From assembly GCA_000169115.1 (NCBI GenBank), contig AAVV01000006.1, positions 210,232-274,231 of the forward strand: a stretch of DNA of 64,000 nt, given 5' to 3'. A model generated the notes under the pieces. It searched no databases. It was given only the letters and a program-made list of their open reading frames with translations, and was not told the DNA's origin. This document shows, piece by piece, positions 27,484-36,432 of this stretch; the first letter of the stretch is position 1; the number at the start of each line of letters is the position of its first letter. A program made the translations under genes and the position numbers. The stretch comes from a marine gamma proteobacterium HTCC2080. Its GTDB lineage: Bacteria; Pseudomonadota; Gammaproteobacteria; Pseudomonadales; Halieaceae.

Positions 27484-29835
27484 ATGCGACTGAAAAAGCG
27501 CCATCATTTCCCCCTAAGTAAAAAATATGTATCCATGGCTGCTGCCATTGCTACCGCCGGAGTTTTTGGTGGCCTGCCGCAGGTTGCTCTTGGGCAAGAC
27601 TCGGTGAGTCTTATCGAAGAAGTTGTGGTCACTGCAAGAAAACGAGAGGAGTCATTGCAGAACGTACCCGTAGCGGTGACGGCACTCTCCCCGACTCAAA
27701 TTGAACAAAGTGGCGTGCAGACGCTTATTGATGTTGCCAAATTGGTGCCTAACGTCGAATTGCACCAGGTCACACAATCGGGAGCAGCATTGGGCGCCTC
27801 TATACGCGGCATGGCCTTTGACGATCTTGAAAAAAGTTATGAGCCGACGGTAGGGATCTCTGTGGATGGCGTTTTTATGGCCTCCAACGCGGGAGCCGTT
27901 GTCGATTTCTTCGATATAGAAGGTGTTGAGGTGCTGAGAGGGCCGCAGGGCACGCTCTTTGGGCGCAATACAATTGCTGGTGTCGTCAATATAAAGCGAA
28001 CGCAGCCTACCGGTGAGTTTGGTGTAAAGCTTGAGGGTACTTTCGCAGACCACGACCGCCAAGACCTGAAAGGCGTTGTTAACGTGCCTTTAGGTGAAAA
28101 AGGTGGTGCGAAATTTTCATACCGTGATTTAGAGATGGATTCTCACCTCTACAACACGACCAATAACGAGAGGCCTTACAACCGTGACTCTCAGGTCTGG
28201 GGTGCGGCTATTCGTTATGACTTTACCGATAATTTTACGGCCACGCTCAGCTATGACGACTACGAGCACTGGACCCAACCACCTGATGTTGTTGCGTCAG
28301 GCACCACTGACAGCGTATTTTGTTCTTTAGCTGGGTTAGGTTTGCCTTTTGGCGGCGCTTGTAACGAAAATTCAGCCGCGCTTTCCGAGGCTAGTGGCTA
28401 CAAAACATCCAACGCCTCTGAGCAGATATACAGCTACATGTGGGGAGATAACCTGACTCTGAATGCGAAGTACTCGGGTGATGGTTTTGATGTTAAGTAC
28501 ATTTTCGGAAGAATGGCCTTTCAAGAGGAGGCCTACTTCAACTCCTGGGGAGCGCCGCAACCGTTGTTTGAAGTACTGCGTGAACAGGATTATGAGCAAA
28601 ACTCTCACGAGCTGCAGTTTTTGTCAGACTGGGATGGCCCGCTCAACGTAGTGGCCGGTGCCTATTATTTGGAAACAGAGGCCTTCATTACTTCAGGCCC
28701 AGTGTCTAACTTCCAAACAACTCAAGATGCAGATGCACTGGCCTTGTTTGGTGAGCTGAATTACGCGATCAACGACCTTTGGTCTGTGACCGCGGGTATG
28801 CGTTGGACAGATGAAAGTAAGGATCTGGATAACCGGCAATATGGTAGTTCAGCCGATCGACTTGCAGGGGCTCCCATTGCTAATCAGCTGACTCCTAGCT
28901 ACGAAGATTCAAATGTGACCTACCGCTTCGTGTTGCAGCGTGAGTTAAACGTGGGAATGGCTTACTTATCCTATGCAACAGGCTATCGCGCGGGTGGTTT
29001 TAACAGCCGAGGTAATAACTCAGATACGGTTGGACCTTATGATCCAGAGGAAGTGGGTAGCTGGGAGTTGGGTATTCGGACTCAACCTACCGATCGGTTA
29101 CAGCTAAACCTCACCGGTTTCTATGCGACGTATGAAGACAAGCAGCAGTTTGTTGTTACCGACGGCACACAATGTGAGCAGGCAGCAACCGCAACTTGTA
29201 CGTTCATTCGCAACGCGGCTGAAACAACTAACCAGGGTATTGAGTTTGAGGGTGTTTGGGTGCCCACCGATAGTTTGAATATCCGCGCTACTTACGGCTA
29301 TCTTGATGCGGAGTTCGATAAGTACGATTTTGGTGGCATTGATATTTCCAGCCAAGCTCAGGTGATCTATGCGCCCGAGCACACGTTCAGTGTGATGGCT
29401 GACCATACGTCATCAATTATGGGCGGAACATTGGTTCTATCGGGAACTTGGAGCTACCGTAGCGACCTTTGGGGTGCTGCAGAATTTGCGTTCTACAACT
29501 ACGATACGGGTCCAGACATTAATATTGATTCCCATGATCAGCTCGACTTGAGCGCGACGTATCTTCGTGATTTACCACAAGGTGCATTAAAGTTGATGGT
29601 CTACGGTACGGATGTTCTCGATGGCGATGGCCGGGTTGCACGAGCTTATGATGCTGGCGCCTTCGCGTGGCAGAATTGGTACCTGGCCGTCACGTGGGTG
29701 TCACAATCGGATATGAGTTCTAAGATTGCAGCGTTGAAGAAGCCACCTTATGGTGGCTTTTTTTGTGCCAAATTGTGCTGCGAGCCGGAATTACCGTTGC
29801 GGGATCTTGTTTCGTCGCTTGAAGTAGTCGTTTAG
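27484..29835 (+). CDS. TonB-dependent outer-membrane receptor, C-terminus apparently frameshifted
   Basis: Outer-membrane beta-barrel receptor for an unknown substrate, powered by TonB/ExbBD. A signal peptide (cleavage near residue 38, VALGQD) is followed by a TonB box-like EEVVVTARKREESLQ, a plug domain (VDGVFMASN, EVLRGPQGTLFGRNT) and a barrel. The frame as given has an abnormal tail that reads through a terminator hairpin. Inserting one G near 29693-29695 (ACGTGGG to ACGGTGGG) gives the classical barrel end VGVTIGYEF with TAA at 29721-29723, 15 bp before that hairpin. The true gene is therefore probably 27484-29723, about 746 residues. It interrupts the Lap cluster, and no functional link to adhesion is evident. 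Confidence 0.88.
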   Translation: MRLKKRHHFPLSKKYVSMAAAIATAGVFGGLPQVALGQDSVSLIEEVVVTARKREESLQNVPVAVTALSPTQIEQSGVQTLIDVAKLVPNVELHQVTQSGAALGASIRGMAFDDLEKSYEPTVGISVDGVFMASNAGAVVDFFDIEGVEVLRGPQGTLFGRNTIAGVVNIKRTQPTGEFGVKLEGTFADHDRQDLKGVVNVPLGEKGGAKFSYRDLEMDSHLYNTTNNERPYNRDSQVWGAAIRYDFTDNFTATLSYDDYEHWTQPPDVVASGTTDSVFCSLAGLGLPFGGACNENSAALSEASGYKTSNASEQIYSYMWGDNLTLNAKYSGDGFDVKYIFGRMAFQEEAYFNSWGAPQPLFEVLREQDYEQNSHELQFLSDWDGPLNVVAGAYYLETEAFITSGPVSNFQTTQDADALALFGELNYAINDLWSVTAGMRWTDESKDLDNRQYGSSADRLAGAPIANQLTPSYEDSNVTYRFVLQRELNVGMAYLSYATGYRAGGFNSRGNNSDTVGPYDPEEVGSWELGIRTQPTDRLQLNLTGFYATYEDKQQFVVTDGTQCEQAATATCTFIRNAAETTNQGIEFEGVWVPTDSLNIRATYGYLDAEFDKYDFGGIDISSQAQVIYAPEHTFSVMADHTSSIMGGTLVLSGTWSYRSDLWGAAEFAFYNYDTGPDINIDSHDQLDLSATYLRDLPQGALKLMVYGTDVLDGDGRVARAYDAGAFAWQNWYLAVTWVSQSDMSSKIAALKKPPYGGFFCAKLCCEPELPLRDLVSSLEVVV
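29740..29764 (+). terminator. Intrinsic terminator after the TonB receptor
   Basis: An 8-bp stem (AAGCCACC pairing with GGTGGCTT) with loop TTAT, followed by a T run ending at 29764. In the uncorrected frame it lies inside the coding sequence; after frameshift correction it lies 16 bp beyond the stop, which supports the correction. Confidence 0.88.
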
Positions 29836-29922
29836 ATGAGCAGGATGGGCTCACGTAGAAAGTAGAGCTATATCCCCAAGAATTATTCATTCATCGAAGC
29901 AAAGTACGCTACTAGGTTTAAT

Positions 29923-30945
29923 TCACGCGTGGAGGCTATTTGGACTCTGCTCAAGTTGCGAAAAGTGCAAAAAAGCAGAAATATTGTGTTGTATGTAGTC
30001 AATACGAACTTCCCGGTCTCTGCGATCACCCCCGCCTCTCGTAAAGGCACCATCCTTTGTTTGAAAGACTAGCTGGTGCCGCAAGTTTTCCTCAATGCAC
30101 TTTAGGGCCGTGTTCTGAATTGAGCGTGTTGCGGTATTAGGTGGGAGCATGCGAAGAAAGGCGAGCAGCCCCTCTGTGCGGCAGGCGGTTGGTGTGCTTC
30201 TGCCCCAATTGAGATAGTTGGGTTTGTCGATTATCTCGGTCGCGATTTGTTCAGCGTGCACGAATATATGCGGTGATTTATCAAACTGTTGCAGCTGCTC
30301 CAGGGAGTAGAGCATCCAATGCGATTGCTCGCGTACGCCATAGCCCTCTGCCGCTAAATCAGCTTCGACCTCTCGTACAGTATTCAATAAGATCGAATCA
30401 CCGGTTATTCGATAGCATGCTAAGAGCGCGAGGAGAGCTTCTCCCACATAGTACTCAGATCGAAAGCTGGAGATTTTGCCTGATTTAAAATACCGCTTAT
30501 GAACGAAATCTCCGTGGAGCTTCCGCTGCTCTAAAATGAACAGGCACAGTCTATAAGAAGTATCGCGCAAGACATCGCTTTTGTTGATCTCATAGAGCTT
30601 TGCCAGCGCGAGAGCGGCCAGGGCATTGCCACCCAGCTTGATGCTATTTTTTTCGAGAATACAAAAATTAAGGTAGCTGCGAAAAAAACGCAGGTGTTCG
30701 TTAAAAAGGTAGGTTACGGCTCTATTTGCAGCAGTTAAAAGTTGCTCGTCCTTGGTGACGGAAAACACGTCGAGCATTGACCAAACAGTTCCTGAATGTC
30801 TGAGAACGTTGTAACCCGAGAGCTTCGCGTTACTGATGGCATCGTAGCGGTAACTGAACTTTCCTGATTCCAAGGTCAGTTCAGCGAGCTTATTGGCACC
30901 TGCCTTGGCTACGGCTAGCGCATCGCAGGATAGAATATTCCGCAT
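29923..30945 (-). CDS. Uncharacterised alpha-helical protein (alpha/alpha-toroid-like), downstream of lapD
   Basis: A 340-residue protein with no signal peptide or membrane segment, so probably cytoplasmic. The sequence is built of paired helices with repeated patterns (GGNALAALALAKLYE, GEALLALLACYRITG, TEGLLAFLRML), suggesting a six-hairpin glycosidase or terpenoid-cyclase-like toroid. A HSGTVW segment near residue 50 resembles carbohydrate-active toroid proteins such as epimerases. No catalytic motif can be assigned. Its ATG overlaps the stop of the small ORF upstream (TAATG), and that ORF overlaps lapD, so it is probably the last gene of lapG-lapD-orf-this gene. A role in polysaccharide processing for attachment is conceivable but unproven. 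Confidence 0.75.
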   Translation of the reverse strand: MRNILSCDALAVAKAGANKLAELTLESGKFSYRYDAISNAKLSGYNVLRHSGTVWSMLDVFSVTKDEQLLTAANRAVTYLFNEHLRFFRSYLNFCILEKNSIKLGGNALAALALAKLYEINKSDVLRDTSYRLCLFILEQRKLHGDFVHKRYFKSGKISSFRSEYYVGEALLALLACYRITGDSILLNTVREVEADLAAEGYGVREQSHWMLYSLEQLQQFDKSPHIFVHAEQIATEIIDKPNYLNWGRSTPTACRTEGLLAFLRMLPPNTATRSIQNTALKCIEENLRHQLVFQTKDGAFTRGGGDRRDREVRIDYIQHNISAFLHFSQLEQSPNSLHA

Positions 30946-31127
30946 TACGTTGCGTTGTCCTTAAGTATTTGCATCTTAAATTTTATGCTGGTGAAGTCAG
31001 AGCGATAACTGCGCAAGGCCACAAAATTTTGTGACAGGCTCTTAGCGAGCATTACACCTTTCCTGTGTTTTACTGCTATGAAGCACTTACTGCATTGATA
31101 TAGTCCACATGCAGAGGTGGCCATCAT
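30945..31127 (-). CDS. Candidate 60-residue small ORF bridging lapD and the toroid gene
   Basis: The ATG overlaps the lapD stop by 4 bp (ATGA) and the TAA overlaps the start of the downstream gene (TAATG), so it exactly fills the gap in a coupled chain. The product is short and basic with three cysteines near the N-terminus (CGLYQCSKC) and resembles nothing recognised. The overlap geometry is the only support; it may instead be non-coding leader sequence of the next gene. Confidence 0.35.
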   Translation of the reverse strand: MMATSACGLYQCSKCFIAVKHRKGVMLAKSLSQNFVALRSYRSDFTSIKFKMQILKDNAT

Positions 31128-33046
31128 TCGTACTGAACACCTTGTCCACAGGCACCAGACACGCCTAATTCGAAAACGGCGCTTAGCGCATCAGCGCTGC
31201 TGATGCCTTCAGCAATACAGGGTAGCCCCAGTGATTGAGCGATATTGATATAAGTGCGCATTAAAGCGGCATTGCCAGAACTGTTATTGATGTCGCGACT
31301 GAACAGGCTGTCCATTTTTATGTAGTCCATGCCCAGATCACCCAGTTGCCCGATATCACTAATGCGATATCCCATATGCTCAATGCCGATTTTCACACCA
31401 GCTGCGTGGGCTACGGATACCAAGCGCTTGAAGTTGTCTGGCTGAGCGAAGGCGGTAGCTTCGCCAATTTCCAAATTAAGCTTGTTCGCGTTTTCGGTAT
31501 GGTTTTTCAAGAACAGCTCTAACCAAGTGTTAAAGCGGCCATCGAGCAGCGCAGCAGAGGTGAGGTTGGCACACGTGCTTTGTCCGGTCTCCCGAATTTT
31601 CTCTATCGCCAAACCCGTAGCAATCTGGTCAATCTCATAACTAAGATTTAACCGATGCACCCAGGGCATGAACTCCCCAGCGCTACGTAATTGTCCATCA
31701 ACATTAATGCGTAACATGCCTTCGTGATGGATAAGTTGGCCGTCGGGGGTGACCACTGGAAATGTGGCAATGACTAGTTGTTGTTCTTCGATGGCTGTCA
31801 GTAATTGAGAGTGCCAAAGGCTCGCTTGTTCGCGGATTGGTATGGCACTTCCGCTTGTTAGGTTGGCTACGATAACTTCCGATTCTTCTTGTTCATCAGA
31901 TACAACTAGCGCGCCGTCTAGGGCAGCCATTACATGCCCAATGGTTTGGCCTGAAGTGTAAGTTACGCAGGCGCTAGGCAGAGGCGTCTCCGTCATCTCA
32001 AAGTTTGCGAGTACCTCCCAGATAATGCGTTGCAGCGCTTCTGCGGCCTGTTTTGGCTCATTGGCAAGAGGGGCCAGTAAGCAGAAGTCGGAGCCATTGA
32101 GCCTGCCTGCGACCCAGTCGGATTGGGAAAGATTGAGGCGCGTTATAGAACTACCAATTTCGGCCAATACGGCATCCATGGTTTGGCGTCCGAAGTTTTG
32201 ATTGAGTCGGGCTAAGTTGCTCAGCCGCACTAGTGCGACACTACCACTGGCATCAGCATCCTCTGATTCCAGTTTTGCTCCTAGGCGCGCCATGAACGGA
32301 CTGCGTAGTAATAGCCCTGTGCCGGCATCTATCTCTGTTGCCTCGCGCTGACGAGAGAGACGTTGAGATTCTTTTTGCAACATTTCCCCAACGCGTCGTG
32401 CAAGTTCATTCATGGCCCGGGTTACCTCTGCGAATTCGGTCGTAGAGGGTTCTGGTGTGGTTATAAATCTGCGCTCTCCAATGGCCTTGGCTTGGATGAC
32501 GACACCTTTTAATGGTGCCAAGATTCTTTGCAGCAACAAGGAACCTATGAGTCCAGCAAGCGCAACGGACGCCAAGAGCGCCCAAAACATATTTTGAGCG
32601 GTTTTCCAGAGTTCGTCGTAAGCGACATCATCGTGGCGCTGCACTTCTAAGAGGCCCTGTTGAGTCCAGCCGGGTTGAAGCATTGCCTGACCAGGCGCGG
32701 ACTCTATGGGAAACCAAGTCTTGAGGATGGTGGGGTAGTTACTGATAGTGCCCGGATTACTCCAGTCAAATAAGGGTGGAGCCAGAGGATCTGGGCTCAA
32801 AAGTCGTATTCTTAGATATACGCCCTGATTGGCCATAGCAGAAAGGTAAGTCTCCAGCTCGATGCCATCGAGGTTGAGTTTGTTCAGATGCAGTGCGGTA
32901 CCGTTAGCATCATTAAGGTTCTCAATGGCAAGTTGCTCTTCAAGATACTGGCTCGATCGCTCCCCCATAATGATAAAGGAGATGACAAAAATCCCGATAA
33001 TCATCGGCCCAATAAAGGCTAGCGCTAGCTTTTTATATAACGACAT
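31124..33046 (-). CDS. lapD: LapD-like c-di-GMP receptor (degenerate GGDEF-EAL, inner membrane)
   Basis: Inside-out signalling receptor: when c-di-GMP binds its cytoplasmic EAL domain, the periplasmic domain sequesters LapG and the adhesin stays on the surface. The 640-residue protein has an N-terminal membrane span (~5-27), a LapD/MoxY-type periplasmic domain (with PGWTQQG), a second span (~153-172), a HAMP region, then GGDEF and EAL domains. Both look catalytically dead: the GGDEF position reads NGSDF and the EAL position reads EGM. It lies 12 bp after lapG, as in Pseudomonas fluorescens where the two are adjacent. Confidence 0.94.
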   Translation of the reverse strand: MSLYKKLALAFIGPMIIGIFVISFIIMGERSSQYLEEQLAIENLNDANGTALHLNKLNLDGIELETYLSAMANQGVYLRIRLLSPDPLAPPLFDWSNPGTISNYPTILKTWFPIESAPGQAMLQPGWTQQGLLEVQRHDDVAYDELWKTAQNMFWALLASVALAGLIGSLLLQRILAPLKGVVIQAKAIGERRFITTPEPSTTEFAEVTRAMNELARRVGEMLQKESQRLSRQREATEIDAGTGLLLRSPFMARLGAKLESEDADASGSVALVRLSNLARLNQNFGRQTMDAVLAEIGSSITRLNLSQSDWVAGRLNGSDFCLLAPLANEPKQAAEALQRIIWEVLANFEMTETPLPSACVTYTSGQTIGHVMAALDGALVVSDEQEESEVIVANLTSGSAIPIREQASLWHSQLLTAIEEQQLVIATFPVVTPDGQLIHHEGMLRINVDGQLRSAGEFMPWVHRLNLSYEIDQIATGLAIEKIRETGQSTCANLTSAALLDGRFNTWLELFLKNHTENANKLNLEIGEATAFAQPDNFKRLVSVAHAAGVKIGIEHMGYRISDIGQLGDLGMDYIKMDSLFSRDINNSSGNAALMRTYINIAQSLGLPCIAEGISSADALSAVFELGVSGACGQGVQYE

Positions 33047-33058
33047 GGTGGTGCGCTC

Positions 33059-33739
33059 CTAAAATCCAGTGGTGAAGCCTTCCTGGCGAATTTTTTCTAC
33101 GACTTGGCCCCAGCGAGATAATCGAGCAGTGGGCCGTTGATTAGTAGCTCGCGGTCCTGTGCCCACCCACAACTGCTCCCCATTAAAGCTGAAAACAGGT
33201 TGTAGGTCGCCTCGCTCCGTGGCAGGTCTAATCACGTAATCTAGATTATCGAGAATTAAAGGTACCGCGGTTGGAGATTTGTACCAAGCTAACACCATGT
33301 GGGCTTGGTTTAACCCGCCCCGCTTTGCCTTGACGTAGACGAGTCTTAGTGAAGACGGTGGTACGCCCATGAGTGTTAAGGTCGCGTATTTTGCGATGGC
33401 ATAATCTTCACAATCGCCGATGCCTCTACCCATTGTTTCCAGCGGCGTAGACCAATAATCCTCAGTCTCCCACCGGTAAGTGATGTTTTGGTTAAAGAAA
33501 TCATTAACCGCAACCAGTTTTTTCTGAGTATCTGCGTTGGCAAACGTCCCAATCATCGCCTCCCAGCGCAACACCGTTTGCACTGCTAGCGAGCCAAATC
33601 GGGAGCTCGCTTGAGCTTCTAAATTAGGGATTTGCATGCCCCGCAAATTACTGGGCGCTACCAGTAATAGTTGGAGTAGGGTCAATACCAAAATAAAAGG
33701 TATTAAGTGCACTTGCAATTTCCCGACAAAGGTCCACAC
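33059..33739 (-). CDS. lapG: LapG-like periplasmic cysteine protease (transglutaminase-like)
   Basis: Calcium-dependent periplasmic protease that releases LapA-type adhesins by cutting near their N-terminus. The 226-residue protein starts at GTG 33739 with a hydrophobic N-terminal segment (~10-28) acting as signal/anchor. The catalytic triad is visible as C110 (GIGDCEDYAIAKY), H147 (NQAHMVL) and D164 (LILDNLDYV). The acidic residues flanking C110 match the calcium site of LapG proteins. Its likely substrate is the adhesin at 18993, which carries TAAG at residues 111-114. Divergent from the TolC-like gene. Confidence 0.95.
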   Translation of the reverse strand: MWTFVGKLQVHLIPFILVLTLLQLLLVAPSNLRGMQIPNLEAQASSRFGSLAVQTVLRWEAMIGTFANADTQKKLVAVNDFFNQNITYRWETEDYWSTPLETMGRGIGDCEDYAIAKYATLTLMGVPPSSLRLVYVKAKRGGLNQAHMVLAWYKSPTAVPLILDNLDYVIRPATERGDLQPVFSFNGEQLWVGTGPRATNQRPTARLSRWGQVVEKIRQEGFTTGF

Positions 33740-33918
33740 TTTATCATGTTAATCAGGCACCTATATCTTTACTCGAAAGTAAATTGTACGAAATATTGGG
33801 TGGGGAGCGGGTGATGACTTCAAATCTTGCTACTCCGGAAGTAAAAGATTAACAGGGTGATTTTAAGCGTCGCCCGCCAGGATGAGCCTTTGCGATCACA
33901 AGTTGATAATAGGATTTG

Positions 33919-35805
33919 ATGATGATTACTGAAAACTCAAAAGTTTGCTATCGAGATGTCACCCGCATCATAGTCTTAGCAGCGCTGTTGGGTTCGGTCC
34001 CTGCCTTGGGGCAGGAGAAAATTAGTACTTTTGGGGCTGCGGTATCCGCAGCGTTGGAGTCAAACCCCGCTGTAGTTTCTGCTTATTACAATTTTGAAGC
34101 CGCACGAGAGGGGCAGCGTTCAGCTGAGGGCGGCTTTTATCCCAGTGTCGACCTCAATGCTGACTATGCTTGGGAGGAGCGCGAAACGCCCCTCAACGAT
34201 TTTGGTGATTACGAGCGTGATTCGGTTCGTTTTAGTGTGACGCAACTACTATTTGATGGCTTTCAAACCCGGGACCGAGCGCGGTCGCTTGGTTATGAAA
34301 AATTAGCACGGTATTACGATGTTCATGGGGCGGCGCAGTCTATTGCACTCGACGCCACTGTGGCGTATTCCAATACGGTGCTGTATCAAAAGTTAGTTGG
34401 ATTTGCGGGTGAGAATTTTGATTACCACAAGAACGTGTTTAGCAAAATCCAACAGCGCGCGGCCGCTGGGCGCGATGAGGGCGTAAATCTTGATCAGGCT
34501 AAATCACGGTTGGCGCTGGCGGAGTCAAACCTGTTGACCGAGCGGACGAACCTTTATGACACCGTCAGCGAGTTTCAGCGGATTGTGGGTGCTTTACCTG
34601 GCAATAACTTACCTATGCCGGCATTACCAAGCGGTGTTATGCCGGGACTTCGTAATGATGCACTGAAGGCGGCTTACAATAGCTCCCCCGAAATTAATCG
34701 AACAATTGAAGAGGTGCGTGCGGCTCGGGAGGCTTTAGGTGCAACGCGGGGGCCGATGTACCCTCGTCTCGATTTGCGTTACCGAAACGAACAAGAGTCT
34801 AATATCGACGGTTTCCGCGGTGATTATGACTTGCAAGCTGTTGAGTTGGTGTTCACCTACAATCTTTTCCGGGGCGGCAGTGACAGCGCTCGGCGTAGGG
34901 AGTTTTCGAATCGATACTACTCGGCAGTAGAGGATCGCAAGCAAGCTTGCCTCAGTGTGCGTCGCGAGGTCACCATTGCGTTTAATAATGTAAGGGCTCT
35001 GAAAGAGCAGGTACGCTATTTATCGATTCAGTCTGAAGCGCAGGACAAAACACGCAGAGCGTATAACGATCAGTTCGATCTCAATCAGCGCTCACCGCTC
35101 GATTTGCTTGACTCACAAAATGAGTTTTTTGATACCCAGCGGGCGTTGGCGTCTGCAAAAATTAATCTACTTCAAGCTCAGGCCCGAGTTCTGGCTGAAA
35201 TTGGCATGTTGACCGATGCTCTCGACGCTCAGGGTTTTAACGCCGATAAGATCGAAGCATTAAATCTTGATTTAGTGCGACGAGACGATGAGCAAATCGC
35301 CGTATGTGACTCGGGAGTAGTTCCTGAGATGGTTATCGTTCAAGACGCATCGCTCGATGCTGCTCCTTTGGTGGTCACTAGCGACTATGCTTTTTCAAAT
35401 GCGACGGACACGCCTGAGCTCGCTACGGCAGTAACTACAGTGTCAAATTCTGAGGTCCTTGAGGATCCTGCGCTGATGAAGACTCTGGTCATTGCCCCAG
35501 AACCTGACGGCATGTCGTCATTCGGCAGCTACGAAGCTGAATCAGATGGCGTGACCAACCCTAGTGACTGGTTTATCAATATAGCGACATACGCTGATAT
35601 TGTTTGGGCAGAGCGCTGGAAGGCATCACTGTCTGAGGAAGGGTATCCCGCCGTTATTATCCCATTTGAAAAAGATGGGGTCACGTTACACCGCATTCGC
35701 GTTGTCGGATATGCGGATGAGGGAGAGGCGCAGTCCGACGCTATTCTTATTGAAAACTCACTTGAAACAGGCCCTTTATGGGTGGGGTGTATGTCTGAGG
35801 CATAG
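33919..35805 (+). CDS. lapE: TolC-family outer-membrane protein (LapE-like) fused to a C-terminal SPOR domain
   Basis: Outer-membrane channel expected to complete the type I secretion system with LapB and LapC. The ATG at 33919 or 33922 follows AGGA at 33911-33914. A signal peptide (~residues 10-32, ending PALGQE) precedes two OEP/TolC repeats (to about residue 440) with helical segments such as LDQAKSRLALAESNL and RSPLDLLDSQNEFFDTQRAL. After a ~100-residue acidic linker, the last ~75 residues (WFINIATYADIVWAERWKAS, then VTLHRIRVVGYADEGEAQ) look like a SPOR domain, which binds denuded septal peptidoglycan. The fusion is unusual for a TolC homologue and could position secretion at division sites. 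Confidence 0.92.
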   Translation: MMITENSKVCYRDVTRIIVLAALLGSVPALGQEKISTFGAAVSAALESNPAVVSAYYNFEAAREGQRSAEGGFYPSVDLNADYAWEERETPLNDFGDYERDSVRFSVTQLLFDGFQTRDRARSLGYEKLARYYDVHGAAQSIALDATVAYSNTVLYQKLVGFAGENFDYHKNVFSKIQQRAAAGRDEGVNLDQAKSRLALAESNLLTERTNLYDTVSEFQRIVGALPGNNLPMPALPSGVMPGLRNDALKAAYNSSPEINRTIEEVRAAREALGATRGPMYPRLDLRYRNEQESNIDGFRGDYDLQAVELVFTYNLFRGGSDSARRREFSNRYYSAVEDRKQACLSVRREVTIAFNNVRALKEQVRYLSIQSEAQDKTRRAYNDQFDLNQRSPLDLLDSQNEFFDTQRALASAKINLLQAQARVLAEIGMLTDALDAQGFNADKIEALNLDLVRRDDEQIAVCDSGVVPEMVIVQDASLDAAPLVVTSDYAFSNATDTPELATAVTTVSNSEVLEDPALMKTLVIAPEPDGMSSFGSYEAESDGVTNPSDWFINIATYADIVWAERWKASLSEEGYPAVIIPFEKDGVTLHRIRVVGYADEGEAQSDAILIENSLETGPLWVGCMSEA

Positions 35806-35918
35806 CCTGTTAGGTTTTTGGCTGGGGCTCTCACAGCCCGGTACCATGCAGATCAACCTTGGCTTGAACCGAGCAATCAGAATAAAGGTTTTAGAAGGCT
35901 GAGGGCCTTGGTGCCGCG

Positions 35919-36314
35919 TTAATTTTCGTTGGGCACCGCAGTGAATTCGCGTTCTTCAAGGAATAGTAAAAGCGCGTCGATGTCAATTGGCTTACGCATG
36001 AGCGTCACGCCCTCATTATTAATGTGCTTCAGATCTTCGTCCGCGTCTAGATGGCCAGAAATCATAAGATATTCAAATTGTCGGCCGGGCATTTCTTGCA
36101 GAGCCTGAATTAACTCGGCGCCGTCGCGGCCAGGCATCCGCATGTCGGTTAATATCAGCGTGATATGCAGGTTTGTCTCAATGAGAGCCAAAGCTTCATT
36201 GACACTCAGTGCCTTTTGACAGGTGTAGTCAAAAGACGATAGAAATTCACATAACTCCTCAGCAATTACGCTCTCATCATCTACGACTAATATTCCTGAG
36301 TGCTTCATTGCCAC
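35919..36314 (-). CDS. Single-domain response regulator (REC only)
   Basis: A 131-residue receiver protein without an output domain. Conserved features are the acidic pair in VVDDES, the phospho-acceptor D57 in LILTDMRMPGRDG, a serine in LMISGH and a lysine in LMRKPID. It is divergent from the membrane kinase gene 118 bp away and may act as its partner, as a phosphate sink, or in a relay with the HPt domain of the hybrid kinase at 41603. Confidence 0.92.
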   Translation of the reverse strand: MAMKHSGILVVDDESVIAEELCEFLSSFDYTCQKALSVNEALALIETNLHITLILTDMRMPGRDGAELIQALQEMPGRQFEYLMISGHLDADEDLKHINNEGVTLMRKPIDIDALLLFLEEREFTAVPNEN

Positions 36315-36432
36315 GCCTTTTTTGTTTATTTGAGTCCAAGCATAAGACGCAATTTGCGAATCGGAAAGGGTATACTTGCATAATCAGTGTACAATACCGC
36401 GTCTGGGGCCGATTTGACATGGTGGGAGTGAA

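Noticed and set aside
35825..35839. Short GGGCT/AGCCC hairpin after the TolC-like gene
   Set aside because: Five-base stem and no T run; not enough for a terminator.
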